In this document: in pieces, positions 44,069 through 55,904 of the stretch
How positions within the stretch are numbered: the stretch's first letter is position 1
Layout of the letters: each line of letters starts with the position of its first letter
From: Rhyacophila brunnea
Lineage: Eukaryota > Arthropoda > Insecta > Trichoptera > Rhyacophilidae
Reading direction: 5' to 3'
Length of the DNA: 64,000 bases
Assembly (NCBI GenBank): GCA_022495005.1
Contig: JAGYXB010001966.1
Span: forward strand, 310,001-374,000
The notes under the pieces: generated by a model
Told to the model about the DNA's origin: nothing
What the model saw: the letters and a program-made list of their open reading frames with translations, nothing else
Databases searched by the model: none
Program-made: the position numbers and the translations under genes

Positions 44069-46476
44069 GTGCAGATCACAAACCTTCTATGTCAAATTTT
44101 TCGATTTTGACTTTATGGTATCAAAAAATCAACAAAAATTTAACGGATCTGTTGAACTTTACCTCATATGTCAAAGAGAAATATAGCCCAGTTTATTGAT
44201 CTTTTAATTAAAACTGCTATGTCATGTTCATCGTATTATGCTGCACAAACCTCCTACACGATGTGAAGTTGCTGCACATTGCTTCTATATCAGTCCATTG
44301 TATGAAGCTATCAGTGAAGTTTTACAAGCAAAACTATATACAAAAAGATTTATTAGAGATAAATGGGTTTTAGGTCTACGTTTTTTATAATATAAACCCA
44401 AATAATGAGTTCCTGAAGTAGAAAGATCATGCGGTTAGCATTGTAAGCAAATAAAAATCAAGAATTTTCGGCATGTACAAACCTATACTTTTAGATTCTG
44501 TTCAAGATAATGAAAATATTCTATCGACTGAGATAATAGGAAGGCATATATTATCAATGGTGTAAAGAGAAACAAAAGCAAAGTGCATGGAAACGAAATA
44601 TATCTGCAAATAATAGAGTGAAAGAACAGGAATATCTGGACCGAGTTAGAGACAATATTAGTAAAAAAAACATACTGTAAAAATAAAAACAAACGAAAAC
44701 TTGGTCCACGTTGCATCTCACAAGCATGTGTTTCAAGAAACTCGGGAATTTCGACCACTTTTGGTTGGATATGTCATGGCCACAGAGAAAATCATACGTT
44801 TCTTTACTAATAGATTGTATAGACCCCAATCAGAAGCTATGTAAGAACTCTGGATGTGTGTAGAAGGGAGTATATCTATTACTACCACTTAAAGATAAAA
44901 GAGGAAAGAAAAGAAGTTTGCCGATAAATGTTCTGTAATACTTTCACCATACGAGTTTAGAGTGCTAGAAATTGGGCTAAAAATGCCATTCACGGGATAC
45001 CAAAACCAGCAGTGCAAGGACAATGAGCAAAATGTTGATACTAAGAAAAGATATGCTGCAGAATTTATCGATTCACTACCAAGAATGAAGTCACATTACT
45101 ACCGTAGGGATCAATTAAGACTCTTTCTTGAACCAATGTTTCGTTAGAAAATGGGTCTTTATCGAGTTTACAAAGATAGATGTAATGAAACATCAAATAC
45201 ATAAGTCATTGTCACAGTGTACATTTAATGAAGTTCACTCATAAGACTTAGAAGCTCCGACATTTTCATCTCTTGATTAATCACCTAACGAATCTCATAT
45301 TAAATTAGAAACCAGTCCATTTAAATATTGAGCGATGGGTGCGTGTATCGAAATATGAACAATATTCTTCCAAAGTTAATGCACTCCTCGAATTGGCAGT
45401 AAAATATCAATTCGAGATTACCTACTCAAAAATACACACGTTGGACACAAGTAAATGGAAGGAGATTCTTTACATGCTGCAATCGAAAAAAAATTGAAGA
45501 ACAGGGAAATTTATCTGCCATCTAAGTATGCAGTGGCTACATGAAAAGCCATAAATATGTAATTTCCTTATAGAACGCACTATGTAACTCATGGTGTTTT
45601 ACTTAACTATAATGTTGCATTGATTCAATACAACCATTATAATAAATTCAATACAATGCAGTTCCACCATGAATTATTGACAGTTAATAATAAAAAAAAG
45701 GAACTATAATGGACTAGTGACTTCGATACACGTTGGTAAGACCAGAAACAAAAAAGGGGATCCAATTGTTAACGTTGTGTGTCACTTGGCTTACCTTCCA
45801 AATGGGAAAATCCAGTACACAATTAATTTTAGTCATGATATTAAAGAGCTACCGAGACGACCGAAGATCATAACAGTTCCAATTGTTTATCCAAGATTGC
45901 ACGGTTCAAGTAAAAATATCGGCCAACAAGTTCAAGCACCTTCAGGAACTAAAATGTCCAAATCCAAAGGACTGTCACCATTTTATGACTCTTTACCACA
46001 TTTATAATTTAAATATGTTAGAATTTAAAAAAAAAGCTTCATACATAACATAGTAGGGTTTGATTCTGTTTTGTTTATGTTTGGTCATTTAAAAACATGT
46101 ACATTAGTTAAATATACATTATTTTTTATTTATTAATTAATTATGCAGCCATTCAATATTTAACTCCTATGTCATGCAAACTGTTTCATTATTTTTTAAA
46201 TAAAACTAATTTACTTTTCTCATAAAATGTAATGTAAAGGAAAACCTCCTTTGTCAAATATTTCAACAAATCTGAGTGCACAATACTTCTATGTCATGAT
46301 AAATGTAATACGGCTTATATTAGTTATAAATAAAATTATACAATCATTAGAAAACACAAAAACATTAGACTTTGGATATCTTTTTTTTAATAAAAGTCTT
46401 ACATTATCAAATAAATCAGTTTAAACCTTCCCCTGTAAAATCCCATTTTTTGACTAAGAAGGTTTGTGATCTGCAC
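44069..46476 (+). mobile_element. 2.4 kb DNA transposon with TIRs and subterminal repeats
   Basis: Ends are GTGCAGATCACAAACCTTCT and its complement, extending through GTCAAA to about 30 bp with two mismatches. A short word, consensus CCTNCTATGTCA, is repeated in the same orientation at 44,084, 44,162, 44,214 and, on the right side, 46,164, 46,245 and 46,286. The element sits inside a family D repeat and so is younger than it. The exact target duplication is unclear; flanks ATAATATA and CATCGATATA are only roughly alike. It carries one decayed transposase-like gene on the plus strand. Confidence 0.8.
44560..46007 (+). pseudogene. Decayed transposase-like gene of an insect multi-copy family
   Basis: Conserved blocks appear in order in shifting plus-strand frames: SAWKRNISANNRVKEQEYL near 44,587; FWLDMSWPQRKSYVSLLIDC near 44,760; EVCR-MFCNTFTI near 44,918; AAEFIDSLPRMKSHYYRRDQ then LFLEPMFR ending 45,147; and a last 96-codon frame (45,717-46,007) ending SKGLSPFYDSLPHL. 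This W-KRN / FW / VC--MF--T / SLPR--SHY-R----YLEP / FY-SLP order fits an uncharacterised family widespread in insect genomes that I take to be a DDE-type transposase. Catalytic residues cannot be assigned here. Stops and frame changes are frequent, so it is dead. The 91-codon minus-strand frames are shadows. Confidence 0.65.
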
Positions 46477-46795
46477 CATCGATATATTATTAATTTAGTT
46501 GCTACGACCACCCCCTTAGCAACCAATAATAGTCTTTTACTTTTTATGGATTTTTCTGAAATAACTTTCCATACAAAACAGAATTAACTGAAAATGTATT
46601 CAATTCTGCTTAAAGATGGCTAAAAGTATTAAAAGAATGCATTGGCATCGTGGTCTGATAAAAAAAATATTCTAAAAGTTTCAAATGTCTAGCTAGTCGA
46701 GAAGTTAGTTGAAAATCGATTGCAAGATTTGTACTGGATAAACAACCACCGGACAAATAAGAATACGAGCTAATAAAAACGTTGTAAAATACAAT
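46477..46795 (+). repeat. Dispersed repeat family D, copy 4, right half
   Basis: Resumes with CATCGATATATTATTAATTT and continues TAGCAACCAATAATAG, ACAAAACAGAATTAACTG, AGATGGCTAAAAGTATTA, to AAAAACGTTGTA. Confidence 0.75.
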
Positions 46796-47716
46796 AAATT
46801 AGTTACTTAGTTAGGAGTAGATTTTACATCACCATAAATAATTATACGTACAAATTGATATCTGAAACATTATTCAACATAATTAAACATTTTTATATCA
46901 ATATTGGAGTATATCTTAACGACAAACAGTTGACATTTATGTTATGTTTATCTCCGTAAATTCAATCTTCGACTATCCCGAACTATCGAGTATGATCTAC
47001 TTTCGTATCCCCACTGGACAGACAAAATATTGTCACCCTTTTCACGTTGATTTGTACAAAGCCAATTCCTCAATTCATCATATGTGATACCAAGGGTTTA
47101 TTATCTTTTGAATAGGTAGTTCTTCTATCGACATGCTCAATACCTCCATTCAGGCACTCAAACACTGCAGTAAAAACTTTTTTTGTTTTTTTTTGTGAAT
47201 TTACTCAACTTATATTATGTTTTTCTGTTAACTGTCAATTCTTGGTGATAAATTGTATTAAGTAATTAAAATTAAACATGTAGTTATGTATTACTTAGTT
47301 AAATAATCAGAACCGGTTTCGTCAGTTTCAATGAGACATAATAAACTGGTACTTACATAAAATACAATAATACAACTGATATTATATTTATACTAACAAA
47401 GTTTAAAGACAAAATTGTAAATTGATTTATTTTTGAACAGAGAGTTTATTAAAATTTTATTTAGTTCTGGTTCATATCTTCAATAAATCTTTTCAATTTT
47501 AATGTAATTATGTTTGGTACTATACTATTCAGACTTGTGTGTAGATTTACCATTGATGAGTGCGCTTACTGTATGAAGATGCTGAAATTCGAAACCCGGG
47601 TCGCAAAAAAGGAGTCAAATGAAATTGTACAAAACTTAAATTCATTAGAATTTTAATTCAAATCCCATTAAGTACCTCCGGTCGATGGTTTTAACATTAA
47701 TAGTTTTAGCATTAAT
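46796..47716. other. Unassigned sequence; 47,543-47,640 pairs with 58.2 kb
   Basis: The stretch TTACCATTGATGAGTGCGC ... AACCCGGGTCGCAAAAAA near 47,550-47,625 matches the minus strand of about 58,190-58,270. It is an old dispersed repeat of unknown type. The rest is featureless. Confidence 0.4.
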
Positions 47717-47826
47717 AAAATATAATTTTGCCTTTAGCATAATTATTATTTTGTCAGTATAATACATATCTAAAATATAATTTTGCCTTTAGCATAATTA
47801 TTATTTTGTCAGTATGATACATATCT
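47717..47826. repeat. Tandem duplication, 55 bp x 2
   Basis: AAAATATAATTTTGCCTTTA starts at 47,717 and again at 47,772. The two 55-base units differ at one position (AGTATAATAC versus AGTATGATAC), so the duplication is recent. Confidence 0.9.
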
Positions 47827-47951
47827 AATATTCTATACTATTATAACTTAACGACGCCCAATTGAAGCGTACGGAACCGGCCCTGATTATAATTAAACCA
47901 AATGGAATAATGTGTTTTCAAAATCTTTATTTTGTAATTTTTTTTACGGGA

Positions 47952-48780
47952 ATTGGACAACTTGGCGGCAGGACAATTGGACACCCCACTGTCGAATGAA
48001 ATAAATATACGTTCGTTACGATTTTATACATAAACTAGACGAGGAATTTAATCAGTTTCTATGTACTACTTAGTAATTTTAATTCATTTTGCTCTTAACA
48101 TAATGTTTTTTATTGCGGATAGAGAATTATTATCATGCCCGAGGCTTTAAATAAAAATAAAAGAACTCATATTGCCTATGCACAATTAAATCATTATTTA
48201 CGTGTGCATATTTAAATTCTCACCAAGTAATAATAATACTATAAATAATAATATTTAATATATATGTAGCTGTCAGTATATTATTAATCAAATATCTATT
48301 TTTAATGTATCAAATTATTCGACCGCAATAATAAATTCCCAGGAACTCATATACCGGTAAACAACTGTTTACCTGTGTCAGCAAATTGATTGGCGATATT
48401 AAATACGGTATCGTAATGGAAAATTAGTCTAATGTCCATTCCCATAGTATCATATTGTATTATGACTGTAATAATAAATAAAATTCACAGCTTCTCGTAT
48501 TTATAATTTGACTGTATAAATTACGAATACTGATTTATCAAAATGTCACTCGAATCTAAGTACCTGTCATGAGTTCCCTGATTACGCTATAAATAAAACT
48601 CGCTCCTGCATACATCTTTGACTTCTTCATCATCATCCTCAACACCATAACCCACACATCGAACACTACATATATTTTTAAAGTAGGTACCTATAATTCA
48701 CGAACGTCTATTTATTTTTTAATTTAATTCTATTGCGTGGCGCCTAGTTGTCCCGGCGCCGAACCGTCCTAGACCTTTTT
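47952..48780. repeat. Inverted GC-rich pair around an LTR insertion
   Basis: GGACAACTTGGCGGCAGGAC at 47,957 and, in complement at about 48,735-48,775, GGACGGTTCGGCGCCGGGAC followed by AACTAGGCGCC, are imperfect inverted repeats in which a GGACAANTNGGC word occurs more than once. The LTR-like repeat 48,265-48,670 lies between them, so an older inverted-repeat element may have been hit by the LTR. Confidence 0.4.
48265..48670 (+). mobile_element. Solo-LTR-like element, best-delimited copy
   Basis: Begins TGTAGCTGTCAGTATATTAT and ends CACACATCGAACACTACA, i.e. TG...CA ends typical of LTRs. TATA lies directly on both sides (48,261-48,264 and 48,671-48,674), a possible 4-bp target duplication as made by many Ty3/gypsy-type elements. 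It has a promoter-like GTATAAATTACGAA and an AATAAAACTCGCTCC polyadenylation-like segment. No internal retroviral genes are present, so recombination between LTRs is the likely origin. Copies at 11.9, 29.6 and 60.5 kb are partial or diverged. Confidence 0.65.
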
Positions 48781-49732
48781 TTAAGACAGCGTTTATAAAT
48801 AAAGAAATTATAAAGTTACATCATTCTTATACAGGTACATAATAATAATTTATGAAATTATTAAAGCACCTTATTTCTCTGGGATCGCTTATTAACTTAT
48901 CGTAACTGGCTTATACAAGGCGTCTAATAAATTTTATTGTTGTTACGGAGTTTTGTGGCATTTCCCGCCAAAACTTTTGCCAATTCCCGCCGAAATTCGA
49001 CACACAGAAGCGAACGGAGGTTATTAACTCATAAGCCATCTACGAACCACTTACCTGTATTTGAGAAGGTATTTGTTAATAAGGTGGAATGCTACTAGGG
49101 ACATATAAATTATATCTAATTTAGCTTTAGTATTGCTTACTGGAGCTCTTTTAGATGTGAATTACATCAAAAGAATTTGGACTATAGGTAAAAGGAATCA
49201 TATACGTATTTAGTATTAAGAAATTTAAAGGCAATTCGATTCAAGGAATAAGTTCATATTTTTCATCTTTATTATAATAATTATTTATTAGTTTGAATGA
49301 TCTCAATTTATACCAATATCGATTTCGTATTTCGTTTACGTGACAAACTTAAATATAATATACCTATTATGATACAGACGTAACTGTTGATAAAAACATA
49401 ATATGCATATTATATATAACACGTCGTGTTTAAGTTTATTCCACATTTTTCCAGCCGCAACCAGAGGGCAATCCACTTCCCTTATAGTTATTTATTTTGT
49501 TCTCTGGCCGCACCGCAATTGTGATGCAATATGCATTTCGACTGCCTAATCTGCAAACCGGCTAACTCCATTTGGGAAAATTGTTCATGTAGGAAAAAAA
49601 ACATAATAATTTAACTAGGGGAATTTAACAATTCCAAAAATACACTTGGTTGTTTATTTATAAATAAACTGCACTATGAATTAATACACTATTTTAACTT
49701 ATCTTTCATATTATATTATAAAGAAAATTTAT
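48781..49732. other. Unassigned, partly unique-looking sequence
   Basis: The 49,430-49,600 stretch (CCAGCCGCAACCAGAGGGCA, TGATGCAATATGCATTTCG) is GC-richer and has no partner in the window; it could be conserved non-coding host DNA. No gene seen. Confidence 0.3.
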
Positions 49733-49733
49733 A

Positions 49734-50190
49734 AAATTACAAGATAAAAAGAACTTTTTATATAAAACATTTTTAAATTTTCTGTCTAATTATTATGCTC
49801 AATATGCTCAAATTTGTAATTTATATGAAGTAAATAAAAAACAAACAAACAAACAAATACAGAATACTGAAATGTCATTTTGATTTCCATAGTAACGCAC
49901 GTATTTATTAATAATTTAGTTGCTAGGACCACTCACTTAGCAGCCAATAATAGAGGATTGGAATACGGATTTCTTCCGTAATAACATAACAGAATTCACT
50001 GAAAATGAATTCAATTCTACTTAAATATGGCTAAAAGTATTAAAAGAATGTATTGGCATCGTGTTCTGATATATTCTAAAAGTTTAAAATGTCTAGCTAG
50101 TCGGGAAGTTAGTTAAAAATCGATTGCAATATTTGTACCGGATAAACAACCACCGGACAAATAAGAATACGAGCTAATAAGAACGTTGTT
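49734..50190 (+). repeat. Dispersed repeat family D, copy 5
   Basis: Fifth copy: ATTACAAGATAAAAAGAAC start, TTCCATAGTAACGCACGTA, TATGGCTAAAAGTATTA, CTAGCTAGTCGGGAAG, AAGAACGTTGTT end. Confidence 0.75.
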
Positions 50191-50987
50191 TTTTACGATA
50201 TTAGAAATTTGGCACCTGTAGTTGATTGTGTCAAGAACGATAACGCATTTATTTATAGGTTTAAGATTTTGAAATTTTTTGTGAGTATAGAAAATCTCAT
50301 TTTTGGTCAAAAGTGTAGTTGGCTGGTTTGAAAATTAAGGGCGATGTCATCAAAAATTGTGATTTCATAGAGACATCTATTACACGATTTGCAAAGCATA
50401 TACGAAAAATCATATTGGAATATCATTCCAATTCAAAGAACCTTCGAGTCATCTTAACTAGATGTCTCCGTATTAAAAATCGATGAAAAAATCGAAAAAC
50501 CGGTGTTATAATTACAGTTGTTATTTAAACAATGGTTTTATACATCTATATAACATATTGCATTTTATTTCAATCGAACTGTCTTCATATTTTTATAAAA
50601 ATACTGAAAATCGACCTAGTAATAATAATTATATGAATGTAACTGAATAGTCCAGATTCTGGATTTTATAGTCATTCTAATGAATATATTATTGTACAAT
50701 GTCCTAAAATTATATGATATTATGGAATAATATTTAAATTTAATATTTGATTGCCTATCAAGTTGGTGATAATAATATTTTTTATGTATATTGTCTATGG
50801 TATTTGCATGACATTTGGTATATCATAATACTCTATACATAACCTAAAATATTTCGTGTTTCCCTCAATTTCAAAGTTTGACTTAATATTGTTCTACAGT
50901 ATCATAATTATTATCCATGTTGTACATATTTAAAATATTTGCGTGGCAAAAAATTATCAGAAATATTAAAACCAACAAAATCTTGAA

Positions 50988-51005
50988 TTTATTTTCAGGT
51001 AAGAT
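50988..51005 (+). other. Juxtaposed splice acceptor and donor (recursive-splice-site-like)
   Basis: TTTATTTTCAG is followed at once by GTAAGA, with the join at 50,998/50,999. A pyrimidine-rich AG abutting GTAAG is the form of recursive splice sites in long insect introns. Chance in 64 kb cannot be excluded. Confidence 0.25.
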
Positions 51006-51135
51006 TAATTCATACTAATAATATTGTTATGTATCAAATATCAAAATTTTACGTTTGTTTGTGAGTTACCAAAATACGTTTTATTTTTATAAGTTAGGTA
51101 GCATGTTAATCGTGTATTAATATTTCCAGGCAACG

Positions 51136-51226
51136 AGCAGCTAATTGAGTTATGCCCATTTGAATGGAATAATGAAATTGAAATCGATGAACCCTTTATT
51201 GATTCAAATTTATCATCAAACTCTTA
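51136..51226 (+). other. Candidate terminal exon 1
   Basis: ATTAATATTTCCAG precedes GCAACGAGCAGC. The frame entered in phase 1 is open for 31 codons, NEQLIELCPFEWNNEIEIDE then PFIDSNLSSNS, ending at TAG. The peptide is acidic and looks protein-like. The other two frames stop early. No homology is recognised, and there is no transcript evidence. Confidence 0.3.
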
Positions 51227-51345
51227 GAGTCACCGATGAAACATTAGATATGGTATCATAAGATCAGATACCTCCTACTTCAGTTATGTTCAGAATCGTT
51301 GAATTTATTTATATATTGCATAGTAAATCACTATTAAGCTCACAA

Positions 51346-51570
51346 TGGCCGAGCGGCTTATAATATTGTGGGTCCCAGGTGCAAATTCTGGGTCTGGCCA
51401 TGCGTATTGTTTTTAATTATTGGAGTCAGAATATGGACCTATTAGATTGAGCAAGTGGTTAACTTCCATTTTCTCGTGAAAACAAAAAATCTCTTAATAC
51501 AAACGTCCATTCTATGTAGACGCTTGTGATCTTATTAAAATCGGACATGGCCAAAAAATAGTATAATGTC
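51346..51570 (+). repeat. tRNA-derived SINE (type B), plus copy
   Basis: Head ACAATGGCCGAGCGGCTTAT with box A TGGCCGAGCGGC, box B-like AGGTGCAAATTC, then a body with GGAGTCAGAATATGGACCTA and an end GGACATGGCCAAAAAA shared with the 37.1 kb copy. Confidence 0.75.
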
Positions 51571-51731
51571 GCAGTTCTATTATTATTTATTTGGTATTAT
51601 GTATGAGATAAATTAATTGACAATGAAGCTGTGTTACAAATATATTACTCATAGCTACATATACTTAATTACAATAATACCTATATTTTATGATTATTTA
51701 TTACAATTTATAATTATGTATCATTTATAGG

Positions 51732-51840
51732 TGGATACCGTTCATGATGCTGCTGAATACAAAGCCATTCAGGACAAAGGGAAAAAGAAAAAGGGGTGTT
51801 TTTGCAGTTGCCGGAATCGAACCGTACCACGATTTTAGAT
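51732..51840 (+). other. Candidate terminal exon 2
   Basis: ATGTATCATTTATAG is followed by GTGGATACCGTTCATGATGC. Frame 0 is open for 35 codons, VDTVHDAAEYKAIQDKGKKK then KGCFCSCRNRTVPRF, before TAG. The segment is near 45% GC against roughly a third in the surroundings, and codon choice looks ordinary. The Lys-rich stretch followed by Cys residues resembles a basic/cysteine membrane-anchoring tail, but it is not a CaaX box and I do not recognise the protein. Phase differs from candidate exon 1, so they are not simply alternative ends of one upstream exon. Confidence 0.35.
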
Positions 51841-54800
51841 AGGAATTCAACAGTAATCCACAGTGGAGACTATACGTACCTGTTTACCATGACTGATAAT
51901 GATAGGAAGGCTTGAAAGAAAAAGAATCTTGGTGTACAATGTTTTTTATTTATTATAAAACAATTTATATCAGGACATAATTTAATGTTACATTCGTCAT
52001 TGCTAATATTTTAATAGACAACCATTCTTTATATAATATATACATTCATAATGAAATATATAGATAAATTCGCTTCATTACAATTTACATAATTTGTCTT
52101 TATTTCTGACTATTGCACTGTGTACCTAATATTTTTGTCTACAATTATTTATGTCTGTATTATGCCAATATGTTCGATAATTATCAACCTATTCAGTTCT
52201 TCACAGTAACTGTTCACACTTATGGGTAACTTTCTTGAGATTTCATCACTGTTGTCGAAGAATAGCTGAATGTTAGAGTCAGAGGTAAGTTGTTGCCAGT
52301 GCTGTGTCAGTATTCATGAATCTTTGAAAGAAGCGGTTGGCAATTTTGGCGACTATGGAATCTGCTACCTTGAGTAGCCCCCCTCCCTCTGGATTGGGGA
52401 GACGAAGATGATGATAACTGGCATGGTGGCAAGTTGCAGAACAGATTCTTTACCAGAAAAAGTGCAGTTCACAATGTGATCCATGTCCAATTGATGTTAG
52501 GTGTCGTTTGCCTATAATGTTCATAGAGACTATTTTTACTTATGTATAACAGTCTTGTACATAGTCTGCTCTATCAGGGTGATGGTGTATTATGCAATTG
52601 ATGATTTTGCACCCATCATCAGTGTTTGCCATATTCTCCACAATGAGATGTATGATTTACTCCGAGGGATGGGCAGCAGAAGCCATAGGTAGAATGACAT
52701 TTTGTTGGCTACGCAACCTCTATCAGTCTCACTGTCCAAAGCGTCAGGGATCTGATATGACGAACTTAGGATAGGCAGCCGGAGGTGTATTGCAAATCGC
52801 TCGCCAACCTTTAATACTAGTCTTATGAAAAATCAGTCTTTGCATAGTCTTTTCACATAGATTGACTAGATGAAATAACAACTCAATGTGTATTCTTGGA
52901 GCTCTTCAAGTCTTGCAGATTTTTTTTCTCATGTTACATTAGGCAATGTTCATACAGAATATAATAACATAATTTCTTACTATAATAGTGATGCGACAGT
53001 GCTATAAAAACAATATTTTGGTAATTTCGCTTACGCGATGACTGCAAATAAGTCGGTACAGGCAATTTGAATGTACATACACATTCAATTCGGTTTGATA
53101 AGATCCGATGATCGCATAAGTAAAATTACACCATTATATCTTTATAAATTTAAAATACACACAAACGACAAAAAAAAATAATAGTAATACATGAAGTAAT
53201 AAAAAAAATACACAATACACAACAATGCCCACCTATACTATCATCAAATCAAGAAGGTGAAATATATCGTTATTATGCTTCTTTACATATTATATTTACC
53301 AACAACCATTTACTGTTGTTATGGAGATACATAAAAATTAACATTCAACATAAAAAATGAGTTTAATAATTATTAAAGGGCTCTTATTTTTTATTTTATA
53401 TTCAGTGTTTGATTGAAAATTTTACATTACGGTCACACGACGCTAATTAGCCCACAAGGCATAGGTAAGGCTCCAATTCTGTTTGATTTATACATTTTGC
53501 TTATTATATCAATTATTTCATGATACGTGTAAACTTCATATACCTATAAAGAATTTTCCTCGGGTACACAAAGAGGCGAGCATCAATGTGAATTATGAAA
53601 TTATATGTAAGTATTATAATTTTGTTCAGACTGGAATCGATGATAATAAAATTTATGAGTATTTCACATTCACAAAGCTGTGGACAGACAGGGACGACAA
53701 TGAATATACTACAATTTCATTGAAACAATAGTCAGGTGCTGTATAACATTATGGGTATAATTCAACGTTAGAATGCATCAAAATATTTCTTGTGGGAATA
53801 TATTATATAATATCGGCAAATATGAATATGTTTCGGTACTACATGCCCACCATCATTTATGGCACTACAACGGGTCTTGACCTCCTTCAAAAACTTCTTT
53901 CATCCTGAACAAACGAGTGCAGTCTCTCCATTTTCATATGCCACATGATCTTTTCGCCTCTATAAAAACCACATATCCATGTATTAGACACTGTTACAGC
54001 CGCTATCTACCCAAAAATCTAACTATTCCACCAAGCAATATCAAACCAACACTAACTAATAGGTATCTATCGACACAACTTCCGTACCTAACTTTCGAAA
54101 GCAATGGAAAACTGTAAACAATAAAAATCAATGTCAAAAAAGTGCGATGTTGCCAGTTAGCAACGTTGCCACATCTGCATAGATAATAAAATATTCTGTG
54201 AATGCCTACTAACCGCCACGTATCTACATACGAGGTAGGTACCTATTATTCATGCGAACTAGAATCTAATACAGATGACAGTTATTTCGGTATCGCACGT
54301 TATTGCCGCTAGAGGCAGCACGTCCTTGACGACTGTATTTAATTGGAAATTAGTAAATAACATAATAAATATAAATTAAAATATTACGTTAAATATACCT
54401 AAAAAGTAAGAAAAATATATTGAACAGGCTCACGTATTCGCTTGATGCAATTAATGAAAATTGAACATTTTTATTTTTCGTAAAAATCGATTGATTTTAG
54501 ATTGAAAAAAAAACATTAAAACTATAATTAATTGACAAAAGAGATTCGCCAGTTCCAAGAAAACTTATTAAACAATGTTAAATCGATAATTTTGTTTCAA
54601 GAAATTACTTGGAACAATAAATATTTATTTTAGTAAAACCCTTATTTTTAGCCGTTTTTTCAAATTTGTCGCTTTCTCTTTGAAATAAAAAAATATATTT
54701 TATTTTTCCCATTGTATTTAGATAGGTATCGATCGATTAAAATATGTTTAAAGCTTTAATTTGATAATGAATTTCTATGCCTCTCCCCCTTAAGCAGTCG

Positions 54801-55310
54801 ATTTTCCTTCATGTAAGTCTCAAAAACATGTAATGGTCATTTAAAAGTTTGATATTTTCTACCTATAAAACTAGTCTTAGGCTAAACCTAATTGAATTTA
54901 TGTTTCTTAAAGATTAGAATATTATGTATGATTAAACACAAAAGTATAATTATTGGTATGTGATCCGAAAATTGTGCTTACATTATTTTAAACGTAATTA
55001 TTATCAGTTGGACCGCTCGTGTGCTCAATAGTTCAATTATATAAATTATTGCAAATTGGAAAACTGCCATTTCAATTAATTACCAAATAAATATCTTGCA
55101 TGTTTATTATATTGCTATTTACCTTCTCATTTTAAATGGATATTTTATTTGAACTTATTAATAGGAAACTTCAGTGAAATGCGAAAAATTACTGAGTTTT
55201 AAGCGACCTGCTCGCACATAACGTATCTAATGAATTACAAATAAAATAATACAAATCCTTTAGAAGATAGATGTATTTTCATATTTAGTGACTAAATATT
55301 TTTTTGATTT
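51841..55310. other. Unassigned sequence, no clear gene
   Basis: Long stretch with no recognised repeat or exon. The 52,200-52,800 part is less AT-rich and holds two overlapping frames of about 60 codons with no motif; it might be an old LINE. The 53,850-54,310 part is also GC-richer. The 82-codon frame at 53,483-53,731 looks protein-like in places but has no recognised features. Confidence 0.3.
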
Positions 55311-55312
55311 GT

Positions 55313-55545
55313 CGTTTAGTTATCATATGTTTAAAATAAACCATTTTTTTTATTCAACGAATAATTCACAAGATTTTTGAATGTAACATTCTATTTATTG
55401 AACATAAATTGAAAAAACCTTAGATATACCCACTAGAAAAAAATACATTTGAAAAAAAATCGATGTTCGACCGGATTTGAACCCGTATAACCACTGATAT
55501 CGCACCACTGTGCATTAACAAATTATGCTACGAGCCTTCTATCTA
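55313..55545 (-). repeat. tRNA-derived SINE (type C), third copy
   Basis: The complement carries box B-like GGGTTCAAATCCGGTCG, then ATCGATTTTTTTTCAAATG and TTTTTTTCTAGTGGGTATA, and the tail shared with 40.73-40.87 kb. Confidence 0.7.
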
Positions 55546-55904
55546 ATTGCGACAATTTAAACTCGTAGGCTCTACATGATTTTTTTAAATACTACGCGAG
55601 AAGTCGGTCATATTCATCTGAAGACCTACGTCTACCATAGTTACATGACGCTAAATTCTTATTTTTCAGTTATATTAATATTTGCATATTAATAAAACTA
55701 AGAAATATATCAGGTAGCAGGGCAACCTGTCAAAATTCTTATCGATTCGCTAAGTAATAGTATTTAGCTAATAATAATAATATCATAAGTTAATCAATAC
55801 TTGGTATCAATATTCATAGCCACAGAACGTGTCAATTTGAATTAAAATATATTTATTTCGATGAAGCCGGTGTTCATGAGTTAATGGGTTATGAAGGCAT
55901 CGCA

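Noticed and set aside
44483..44829. Two 91-codon minus-strand frames with hydrophobic stretches
   Set aside because: They overlap the plus-strand transposase blocks of the 2.4 kb element; hydrophobicity is typical of T-rich antisense of AT-rich coding sequence.
48265..48670. Full-length LTR retrotransposon
   Set aside because: No gag, protease, reverse transcriptase or integrase frames exist between any two LTR-like copies here; only solo or partial copies are supported.
52200..52800. Host gene or LINE
   Set aside because: Less AT-rich and with two short frames, but translations of all six frames show no catalytic motif or conserved block that I can defend.
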